A stretch of 15,792 nt of DNA from CAHJXF01 sp038240015 (lineage in GTDB: Bacteria; Pseudomonadota; Gammaproteobacteria; Burkholderiales; Burkholderiaceae_D), in the NCBI GenBank assembly GCA_038240015.1, contig JBBSEF010000067.1, positions 1 to 15,792 on the forward strand, written 5' to 3'. Positions within the stretch are counted from its first letter, which is position 1. Each line of letters begins with the position of its first letter. Below are positions 1 through 6,488 of the stretch, piece by piece. Both the position numbers and the translations under genes were made by a program. The notes beneath the pieces were generated by a model. It saw only the letters and a list, made by a program, of their open reading frames with translations. It was not told the origin of the DNA and searched no databases.

Positions 1-1017
1 ATCATTCAATGCCAATTCTTTTAAATTGGCGCCTGTTGCGGGAATTGATTTTGAAAATATCGCGTAGAGATCGATGCAATGGCGCATCAGATTCTTGCCC
101 ACCAGTCCGGATCGATTGGCCAATCCGTCAGGCCATTGCGGATTGGCGGAAGTGAGCAGCAGCGCAGGCGTTGCAAGTGCGCCCGACGCCAGAATGATGG
201 TTTTCGCCTCGAGCAAATAGTCGGCGCCCTTGCGTTTACAGACGATGCCGCTGACGCGGCTTTCGTCGGCAATCAATTTGACGGCTGTGCAATCGTCAAA
301 CAACTGCGCGCCGTATTCGGATAAGGCGGGAGCAAGACATATCCGCCCGCTGTCGTTCTTGCAGGCTCCGGAGCAAAGAAAGCCCTGACATCCCGTACAC
401 CCCGGGACGAATTCGCATGCCAATGGGAGCCGATAGGGATGGAGACCTTTCTCGGTCAGGAAGGCCGTCAGTTCCCGGCTTGCGTCCGAAAGGGGCGGTA
501 CTGCTCCGCTCGACAGTTGCGCGCCGCCCTTGACGCGGAAAAGTTCTTCCGCCATGCCGTAATAGGGCGCGAGTTCCTCATAGCTGATCGGCCAGGCGTC
601 GGGCAGAGTCGATCGTGAGGCGCCGGGATGATGTCGTCTCGGTTCGAAGTCCGCTGGAAAAAACCGCTCCAAAGCCATTCCGTACAATGCGCTCGAGCCG
701 CCCGCGCCGGAGCCGATGAAGGGCACGAATGAACGGGTCGATTCGTACGACGTGTCCTCGATCATCTCGACACAACGGCCCGCCGATTTGAAAATTTCGC
801 GCGATTCGGGCGTTATCGCGGAACGCCCGCCGAAGAAGTTTTCAGCGTAGTCTCCCCGCGTAGCCCCATCGACATTCGAATCGGCTACGCCCTTTTCGCA
901 GAACAGCACGCGTTTGCCGGCCTTTGCCAATGCATATCCAACGGTCGCGCCACCCATTCCCGTACCAATCACGATCGCATCCCAGCGCTGTTCGGGCGGG
1001 TCAATGAAGTCGGGCAC
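1..1017 (-). CDS. GMC-family FAD-dependent oxidoreductase, N-terminal 339 residues (cut by left edge)
   Basis: This reads as one open frame from a GTG at 1017 down to base 1. Residues 18-23 (GTGMGG) after a hydrophobic strand form the Rossmann FAD-binding loop, and a Glu (CEKG) follows about 20 residues later. Residues 102-109 (GSGAGGSS) are the second GMC motif, and ASGALATPALLL near residue 260 is the typical GMC signature 2. The family oxidises alcohols, sterols or sugars with FAD. A Cys-rich insert lies at 201-227 (C201, C207, C210, C215, C219, C227). The catalytic C-terminal His/Asn lies outside the window; family members usually exceed 500 residues. The GTG start is chosen because the next Met (M21) is inside the FAD loop and an in-frame stop lies upstream at 1153-1155; a GTG at 1065 is the alternative. 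It diverges from the glycosyltransferase with overlapping 5' ends. Its substrate cannot be read from sequence. Confidence 0.9.
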   Translation of the reverse strand, partial: MPDFIDPPEQRWDAIVIGTGMGGATVGYALAKAGKRVLFCEKGVADSNVDGATRGDYAENFFGGRSAITPESREIFKSAGRCVEMIEDTSYESTRSFVPFIGSGAGGSSALYGMALERFFPADFEPRRHHPGASRSTLPDAWPISYEELAPYYGMAEELFRVKGGAQLSSGAVPPLSDASRELTAFLTEKGLHPYRLPLACEFVPGCTGCQGFLCSGACKNDSGRICLAPALSEYGAQLFDDCTAVKLIADESRVSGIVCKRKGADYLLEAKTIILASGALATPALLLTSANPQWPDGLANRSGLVGKNLMRHCIDLYAIFSKSIPATGANLKELALND

Positions 1018-2242
1018 GGAAATTGACGGCCGAAAGCGCGTCCTGTTTTTTGCGGAAGCCGTCACGTTGGCGCATGTCGCACGGGCCTTCGTGCTGGCTG
1101 AATTGCTCGATGCGGCCGAATACGACGTCAAGATCGCGTGCCATCCGCGCTTTCAATTCTTGTTCAAGGGAAGCCGAATCGGACAATACAGCATCGATAG
1201 CATATCCACTGCGGCATTCGCGAATGCCTTGAACAAGGGGTCGCCCGTCTATGATTTCCAGACCCTGTCGCGATATGCGAAGGACGACATCCGCGTCATC
1301 GAGCAGTTCGATCCCCACGTCGTGATCGGTGATTTCCGCATTTCGTTGAGCGCCAGCGCCAGGGTCAGCGGCAAGCCGTATATCACCGTCACCAATGCGG
1401 GATGGAGCCCTTACGCAAGACCGAGCTTCATCGTTCCCGACATTCCGCTGACCAGGATTGTGGGTTCGCACATTGGGCAGGGATTGTTCAACCTCGCCAG
1501 GCCGATTGCGTTTGCCTTGCACTCGGTCCCGTTGAATAAACTTCGCCGGCAATATGGGTTGCCCGCATTGCCTCGCGATCTGCGCTATACGTATACCGAC
1601 GCGGACCATGTGCTCTATGCCGACATTCCAGATCTGATTCCGACTGGGGACGCACCTTCGACGCACGCTTTTCTTGGCCCGGTGTTCTGGTCTCCGCAAC
1701 TACCCGATCCGCCTTGGGTCGACCAGATACCAAACGGGCGGCCGATCATCTATCTGACGCTTGGAAGCTCGGGACAGTACCGGTCGCTGCCCGGGATCAT
1801 CAGTGCTCTACGCGAGTTGCCGATGACTGTGGTCGCTGCTACAGCCGGCAAGTCCGGAGCTGAAACCCCTTCGGGAAATATTTTCGTTGCCGACTTTCTG
1901 GATGGTCGAAAGTGGGCCAAACGCGCCAGCATTGTGGTGTGCAACGGAGGAAGTCCGACTTGCTATCAGGCACTGGCCGAAGGAGTTCCAGTGCTCGGCA
2001 TTCCCGGCAATCTTGACCAATATTTGAATATGTCTGCGATCGTGAAAGCCGGTGCGGGCAAGCTCCTGCGCTCGAGCGATGCATCCGCGAAACGCGTCAA
2101 GGCATCGATATCGGAATTGCTGAGCGCTCCGCATTTTGCTTTCAACGCGCAACGGCTGGGCCGCGCGATCGAGACATGGCGCCCGGCGCCCATCTTGTCC
2201 GCGACGATTGCGAAAGCACTTTCCACCCCATGTTCGCTTTAG
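1004..2242 (+). CDS. GT-B fold glycosyltransferase (GT1/MGT-like, UDP-sugar type)
   Basis: A 412-residue cytosolic protein without signal peptide or obvious membrane span. The N-terminus (VLFFAEAVTLAHVARA) fits the acceptor-side Rossmann half of GT-B enzymes. The C-terminal half carries the nucleotide-sugar site: a TLGSSG loop near residue 250 and N314-G-G-S-P-T319 followed by ALAEGVPVLGIPGNLDQYLN (D338, Q339, N342). This matches the GT1 pattern H-G-G-x-x-T ... E-A-L-x-x-G-V-P ... D-Q-x-x-N, except that the usual His is Asn314 and the Glu before Ala-Leu is Gln. Such enzymes glycosylate lipids, terpenoids or polyketides. ATG 1004 is preferred because the next in-frame start (TTG 1067) would remove conserved sequence; a longer frame reaches TTG 914 but would run deep into the oxidoreductase. 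The gene overlaps the following permease by 13 bases, so it is probably the first gene of that operon. Acceptor and donor are unknown. Confidence 0.85.
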   Translation: MKSGTEIDGRKRVLFFAEAVTLAHVARAFVLAELLDAAEYDVKIACHPRFQFLFKGSRIGQYSIDSISTAAFANALNKGSPVYDFQTLSRYAKDDIRVIEQFDPHVVIGDFRISLSASARVSGKPYITVTNAGWSPYARPSFIVPDIPLTRIVGSHIGQGLFNLARPIAFALHSVPLNKLRRQYGLPALPRDLRYTYTDADHVLYADIPDLIPTGDAPSTHAFLGPVFWSPQLPDPPWVDQIPNGRPIIYLTLGSSGQYRSLPGIISALRELPMTVVAATAGKSGAETPSGNIFVADFLDGRKWAKRASIVVCNGGSPTCYQALAEGVPVLGIPGNLDQYLNMSAIVKAGAGKLLRSSDASAKRVKASISELLSAPHFAFNAQRLGRAIETWRPAPILSATIAKALSTPCSL

Positions 2243-3441
2243 CCCTCCGCAATCTCTTTCGCCATCGAACCCGGTCCGCCGTTGCGCTCTCGGCTATCGT
2301 GTTCTCGACGATCGCGTTGACGTTGTCGGGAGGGTTCATCGAATGGATCTTCTGGGCCATGCGCGAGGCCGCTACCGAAGCCGGCATGGGGCATGTTCAA
2401 GTCATGCGACCGGGGTACCTCGAAAACGGTATTGCCGACCCGTTTTCATTCGTGCTGCCCGGTCAGTCACAAGCGCTGGACGCGATCAAGGCGTCGCCGC
2501 ATGTCAAGGCCGTGTCGCCCCGGCTCGACTTCACGGGGCTCGCCAGCTTCGGTGATGTGAGTCTCGCCTTCGTCGGCACCGGCGTCGAGGCGGAGAAGGA
2601 AGCGATCGTCAGTCGTAACCTGGCCTTTGTCGCCGGCCGCAACCTGGAGCCAGGGGACTCCGACGGGGTCATCGTCGGGCAGGGGCTCGCCCGGCAACTG
2701 GGAGTTGAAGTTGGAAGCAAGCTGGTCCTTCTTGTCAATACGCGGGGTGGCGGCGTCAACGCCGCCGAAGCGCAGGTGCGCGGAGTTTTCGCGACGCAGA
2801 TCAAGGCGGTCGATGACATCGGCCTGCGCGTTCCTCTCAAGATTGCGCAGCGACTCATGCGTGTCTCGGGCGCTCACGAGTGGGTGATTCTGTTGGATGA
2901 CGTGGACCGGGTCGACGACACCGTGCAAGACTTCAGAACGCGTTTCGATCGCGCGAAGTTTTCTTTCATTCCATGGACCGACCTTGCGGATTTCTACAAC
3001 AAGACGGTCAAGCTGTTGAACAGTCAATTGGTGGTCGTGCGCCTGATGATCGGCGTGATCATTATCCTGGGCATATCCAATATGCTGGTCATGAACGTCC
3101 TTGAAAGAACCGGGGAGATTGGGACGCTGATGGCGTTGGGGACGCGAAGAAATGGAATCCTTTCCCTTTTCATCAGCGAAGGTTTCTTTCTGGGTTTTCT
3201 GGGTGGAGCAGTCGGTTTGCTCGTGGCGTACGTGCTGGCCCATCTGATTTCCGCCATCGGTATACCCATGCCTCCTCCGCCGGGAAGAACGATCGGGTAC
3301 TCAGCAGAGATTCGTTTGACCTGGCCGCTCTGCCTATCGGCATTCGTGACCGCTTTCGGCACGACGCTGATCGCGAGCTTCTACCCCGCACGCAAGGCGT
3401 CTCGGCTGGTCATTGTCGACGCTCTTCGCCACAATCGATGA
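2230..3441 (+). CDS. ABC transporter permease, FtsX/LolC/MacB-like (first of two)
   Basis: A 403-residue inner-membrane protein with the LolC/LolE/MacB permease layout. TM1 lies about residues 17-38 after a basic N-terminus (LRNLFRHRTR). A large periplasmic domain follows to about 265, then three C-terminal helices at about 268-290, 312-340 and 366-385. The loop ERTGEIGTLMALGTRR after TM2 is the conserved FtsX coupling segment that contacts the ATPase. A four-proline run (348-351) lies between TM3 and TM4, in a segment shared with the second permease. Start ATG 2230 is chosen because it directly precedes the family N-terminus; it overlaps the glycosyltransferase stop by 13 bases, implying translational coupling. 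The family moves lipoproteins, lipids or peptides from the inner membrane to a periplasmic acceptor. With the neighbouring permease, ATPase and LolA-like protein it probably forms a LolCDE-like extractor. The cargo is not determined by sequence. Confidence 0.88.
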   Translation: MFALALRNLFRHRTRSAVALSAIVFSTIALTLSGGFIEWIFWAMREAATEAGMGHVQVMRPGYLENGIADPFSFVLPGQSQALDAIKASPHVKAVSPRLDFTGLASFGDVSLAFVGTGVEAEKEAIVSRNLAFVAGRNLEPGDSDGVIVGQGLARQLGVEVGSKLVLLVNTRGGGVNAAEAQVRGVFATQIKAVDDIGLRVPLKIAQRLMRVSGAHEWVILLDDVDRVDDTVQDFRTRFDRAKFSFIPWTDLADFYNKTVKLLNSQLVVVRLMIGVIIILGISNMLVMNVLERTGEIGTLMALGTRRNGILSLFISEGFFLGFLGGAVGLLVAYVLAHLISAIGIPMPPPPGRTIGYSAEIRLTWPLCLSAFVTAFGTTLIASFYPARKASRLVIVDALRHNR

Positions 3442-3493
3442 GCGGAGCGGGGCCATGAAAGGAAAATTCGCGTCGATCAGGGATCTGGCTTGA
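3438..3493 (+). other. Chain of two minimal ORFs bridging the permease genes (stop-start staircase)
   Basis: ATG 3438 overlaps the first permease's stop (ATGA). It opens a 6-codon ORF ending TGA 3456-3458, which itself overlaps ATG 3455. That opens a 12-codon ORF ending TGA 3491-3493, which overlaps the TTG (3490) proposed as the start of the second permease. A purine-rich GGAG lies ahead of ATG 3455. The peptides have no recognisable sequence. The arrangement could carry terminating ribosomes across the 48-base gap, or it could be chance; it is recorded as an observation rather than a gene call. Confidence 0.25.
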
Positions 3494-4749
3494 AACGATT
3501 ATTCGCCATTCGTTTGCTCGCATCCATGTGGCCACGAGAATCGTTGGGGCTCGCGCTTCGCAATGTGTTCAGGCATCGCGGCCGCACGGCATTGACGTTG
3601 ATCGTCATCGCCTCCGGAGTCGCGGGTCTGATTCTGAGCGGCGGCTTCGTGCAGGACTCCTTGATCCAATTGCGCGAAGCAACGATTCATTCGCAGTTGG
3701 GTCATTTGCAGATCTTCAAAAAAGGCTTCTATGCGCAGGGGTCGCTCAGTTCTTACAAGTATGTGATTGAACGACCGCAGGACGTGGCCGTCGCGGTAAA
3801 GAAACTGGCGCAGGTGGACGACGTCATGTCGCGGCTCGCCTTCTCGGGCGTGATCAACAACGGGCGTAGCGACTTTGCGGTATTCGGCGACGGTATTGAA
3901 CCCGCCAGGGAAGCAAAGCTGGGGAGCTCGATTCAAATCGTTTCCGGCCGAACACTCGCTGACGCCGATCAGTACGGCATCGTGATCGGCGAGGGCGTCG
4001 CGGCAGCTACGAAACTCAAGCCCGGCGATCACGCGACGCTACTCCTCAACACCGCGGAAGGCGCTCTCAACAGTGTCGAGTTCGACGTCGTCGGCGTTTT
4101 CAGAAGTTTCTCGAGGGACTTCGACGCCCATGCGGTGAGAATTTCGCTGGCGAGTGCGCAAGAGCTGGTCGCTTCGACCGGCGTCAATGCGGTCGTTGTC
4201 GCACTGCTGCGGACCGACGCTACCGACGAAGTCGCCGCGCAGCTGAAGACCACGCTGAGCGCAGACGAATACGAGATCAAGACCTGGAGGGAACTCGCTG
4301 ACTTCTATGACAAGACCGCCGCTTTGTACGAGCGTCAATTCGTCGTTCTGCAGGCAATCATTTTGATCGCGGTATTCTTGAGTGTTTTTAACAGTGTAAA
4401 CATGAGCATATTCGAGCGAACCGGCGAATTCGGAACGTTGATGGCTCTGGGCACGCGGCGCTATTCAGTTTTCCGAATGGTTTTATTGGAGAATCTTTTG
4501 CTCGCCATCATCGGGAGCGCCTTTGGAATGGTTATCGGACTATTGGGCGCCTGGCTTATTTCGGCAATTGGCATTTCAATGCCACCGCCACCCAACTCGA
4601 GCGTCGGCTATATCGCTGCGATTCGCATGACGCCGGGAATCATGATCCTGTCGGGAATGGTCGGGTTTGTGGCCACGGTCGTTGCCTCTCTCATGCCGGC
4701 ATTCCGGATTTCACGCGTACCCGTGGTCGAGGCGCTGCGTCAAAATTAG
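3490..4749 (+). CDS. ABC transporter permease, FtsX/LolC/MacB-like (second of two)
   Basis: A 419-residue protein from TTG 3490, with the same layout as the upstream permease: basic N-terminus (LRNVFRHRGR), TM1 about 33-53, a periplasmic domain, then three C-terminal helices. ERTGEFGTLMALGTRR is the FtsX coupling segment and residues 365-368 are four prolines, matching the paralogue. Both proteins also share a WxxLADFYxKT segment just before TM2. They are clearly diverged, so a LolC/LolE-like heterodimer is more likely than a recent duplication. TTG 3490 has an AGGGA-like ribosome site a few bases upstream; ATG 3526 (MWPRESLGLALRN) is a plausible alternative without one. The gene follows the first permease by 48 bases on the same strand. 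The likely partner ATPase is at 5742. Its end lies 14 bases from the convergent LolA-like gene. Confidence 0.86.
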   Translation: MKRLFAIRLLASMWPRESLGLALRNVFRHRGRTALTLIVIASGVAGLILSGGFVQDSLIQLREATIHSQLGHLQIFKKGFYAQGSLSSYKYVIERPQDVAVAVKKLAQVDDVMSRLAFSGVINNGRSDFAVFGDGIEPAREAKLGSSIQIVSGRTLADADQYGIVIGEGVAAATKLKPGDHATLLLNTAEGALNSVEFDVVGVFRSFSRDFDAHAVRISLASAQELVASTGVNAVVVALLRTDATDEVAAQLKTTLSADEYEIKTWRELADFYDKTAALYERQFVVLQAIILIAVFLSVFNSVNMSIFERTGEFGTLMALGTRRYSVFRMVLLENLLLAIIGSAFGMVIGLLGAWLISAIGISMPPPPNSSVGYIAAIRMTPGIMILSGMVGFVATVVASLMPAFRISRVPVVEALRQN

Positions 4750-4763
4750 GAAGCTCTCCATGG

Positions 4764-5537
4764 TCACTGGTCCAGTTTTTTCAGATATTCCTTCGTGAAA
4801 ACCTTGTCGGGCAACTCTCTCAAGCGCATGTTGCTGTAGTCGAGCACGGACCTTTCATTTTGCTTGAGGGCGTCTTCCATAATCAATCGGGTCGGGCGCA
4901 TCTGCCCGGCCATCTTCTGGAAGTTCTCGTATTTGCAGGTTTTCAAGAGCCGATTGGAGAGTGAATAAAACTCCGCCTTGTAAGGTCGATAGTCGGACTT
5001 CCGGACCCAATACAGAACGCGGTGATAAGTGACCCCCCGATCGACCGCATCGAGTTCGAGAATGTGATAATCGACCCCGTCGATCGTCTCGTCGCGCAAC
5101 AGTTTGGGGGTGTAGTCGCCGCTGAAATTCGCGCGGGCAAGGTCGCCGTTGGACACCTCGCCTGTCAGTCTCTGGTTCAAGGACAGACGTACCGGCTGCG
5201 AAATGCTGGGCAGAAAAACCCATAGATCATGATTCTTCATCAGAAGAATTTGTCCCTTTTCGGATGCCGGTTCTGTCGTGATGACTACTGTATTTTCATT
5301 CCCTTTCGACAGGATTCGGTACTTGCGTGTTTCGCTTTCCTTGTCGGGAGCAATCGACGAAATGTTTACGTCGACCTGGAATCCATCGCCGGGGAAGCGA
5401 ATCCGGTCGGAGGTTTCAATGATGGTTTTTGGGTCGGGTTCATCTGCCGCGGTCGCGGCCGACCAAGCCAATGAACAGAACAAGATCAACGCCGGCGAAA
5501 AACATCGGAAATTGAATGGGTACGGACTTGATCTCAT
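4764..5537 (-). CDS. LolA-like periplasmic outer-membrane lipoprotein-sorting protein (COG2834 type)
   Basis: A 257-residue secreted protein. ATG 5537 begins a signal peptide with a hydrophobic core (ALILFCSLAW) and AxA-type cleavage near residue 30, before DEPDPKTII. No lipobox is evident, so the mature protein should be soluble periplasmic. The body is beta-rich. DLWVFLPSISQPVRLS followed by LTGEVSNGDLARANFSGDY is characteristic of the COG2834 LolA-like group, often found beside MMPL/RND or MacB-like exporters and DUF1302 barrels. The fold binds acyl chains in a half-barrel, so a shuttle role between permeases and outer membrane is inferred. It sits on the opposite strand between the permeases and the ATPase, convergent with the former and divergent from the latter. 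GTG 5576 is an upstream alternative start, but would put extra residues before the signal peptide. It is not the housekeeping LolA by length and motif pattern. Confidence 0.82.
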   Translation of the reverse strand: MRSSPYPFNFRCFSPALILFCSLAWSAATAADEPDPKTIIETSDRIRFPGDGFQVDVNISSIAPDKESETRKYRILSKGNENTVVITTEPASEKGQILLMKNHDLWVFLPSISQPVRLSLNQRLTGEVSNGDLARANFSGDYTPKLLRDETIDGVDYHILELDAVDRGVTYHRVLYWVRKSDYRPYKAEFYSLSNRLLKTCKYENFQKMAGQMRPTRLIMEDALKQNERSVLDYSNMRLRELPDKVFTKEYLKKLDQ

Positions 5538-5720
5538 GGGAAGCTCGATGCGAAGGCGGGAAATAAACGGCAGCACAAGCCGCGCAGGCTATCACTCTGC
5601 GCACCGCGAATTCTGGCGCGGGCGACGCATGAGTGCAATCTCGCGAGGCCGAGGGGCGAGCCGGCCGGATCGATTGCGGGGCGAGTTCGAACCGAACCGG
5701 GTGTACCACGTGATTCTTTC

Positions 5721-5739
5721 TTCGCTCGAACGGAGCGAA
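5721..5739 (+). promoter_or_regulatory. Perfect inverted repeat enclosing the ATPase ribosome-binding site
   Basis: TTCGCTC (5721-5727) and GAGCGAA (5733-5739) are exact reverse complements separated by the five bases GAACG. The right arm contains most of the GGAG (5732-5735) that would serve as ribosome site for the GTG at 5742 (or ATG 5748). In RNA this hairpin could hide the ribosome site; in DNA the same dyad could be an operator between the divergent LolA-like and ATPase genes. The rest of the 5538-5741 gap holds two short palindromes (GTTCGAAC 5685-5692 and CACGTG 5707-5712) and no clear promoter that I can place. Confidence 0.4.
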
Positions 5740-5741
5740 TC

Positions 5742-6488
5742 GTGCCCATGGAAGTGATTCGCCTGGAAAACGTCACGAAGTCCTATCTGTTGGGCAAGCA
5801 GACGGTTCAGGCGGTCAAGGAAGTGACGCTTAGTATCGAAGAAGGCGTCTTTCTTGCAATCGCCGGACCCTCGGGCAGCGGCAAGACGACGCTGCTGAAT
5901 CTGATCGGATGCATCGACAATCCAACCACCGGAAAAATCTTCATCGACGGCATCGACGTGGGCGGCAAGAGCGCCGACGAGCTTGCCGACCTGCGCGGGC
6001 AAAGCATCGGTTTCATTTTCCAAACGTTCAATCTGCTGCCGGTATTGTCGGCGGAAGAAAATGTCGAATACCCGCTGTTGCAGATCAAGAGACTCACCAA
6101 AGCACAGCGCCGCGAGCGCGTTGCGCACTATCTGAAAGTCGTCGGCATCGGCAAGTACGCGCGGCACCGCCCGAATCAATTGAGCGGGGGTCAGCGCCAA
6201 CGCGTTGCGATCGCACGTGCGCTCGCGATTCATCCGCGCATCATTCTCGCCGATGAGCCGACCGCCAATCTCGATCACAAAACGGGCGATGGCATCCTGC
6301 GACTGATGAAAAAAATCAACAACTCGACAAAAACTACCTTCATTTTCTCGACCCACGATCAAAAGGTGATCAACATGGCGGATCGACTGATCCGAATCGA
6401 AGATGGTGAAATCAAACGATTGGGCATCAAAGTCGACCGCGCCTGGCTTTATGCCGACAATCCCGATCGCATGCTCAAGGTGAAATGA
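5742..6488 (+). CDS. ABC transporter ATPase, LolD/MacB family
   Basis: A 248-residue cytosolic ATPase with all catalytic motifs: Walker A GPSGSGKT (42-49), Q-loop Q94 in FIFQTFNLLP, signature LSGGQ (147-151), Walker B ILADE (168-172), D-loop ANLD (175-178) and H-loop H205. The FQTFNLLPVLSAEENVEYP stretch after the Q-loop is typical of LolD/MacB/FtsE-type enzymes, which pair with FtsX-fold permeases such as the two upstream. A basic C-terminal tail of about 25 residues extends beyond the usual end. GTG 5742 is preferred because GGAG (5732-5735) is six bases away; ATG 5748 is the alternative, with twelve. It is separated from the permeases by the inverted LolA-like gene, so its transcription must start in the 5538-5741 gap or read through. 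The following barrel gene begins immediately after its stop. Confidence 0.93.
   Translation: MPMEVIRLENVTKSYLLGKQTVQAVKEVTLSIEEGVFLAIAGPSGSGKTTLLNLIGCIDNPTTGKIFIDGIDVGGKSADELADLRGQSIGFIFQTFNLLPVLSAEENVEYPLLQIKRLTKAQRRERVAHYLKVVGIGKYARHRPNQLSGGQRQRVAIARALAIHPRIILADEPTANLDHKTGDGILRLMKKINNSTKTTFIFSTHDQKVINMADRLIRIEDGEIKRLGIKVDRAWLYADNPDRMLKVK

Noticed and set aside
914..1003. Upstream extension of the glycosyltransferase from TTG 914
   Set aside because: This stretch encodes the FAD-binding N-terminus of the oxidoreductase on the other strand and shows no glycosyltransferase homology.
2467..3243. A 258-codon minus-strand frame opposite the first permease
   Set aside because: His/Asp-rich shadow product without domain features, while the plus frame has membrane helices and FtsX motifs.
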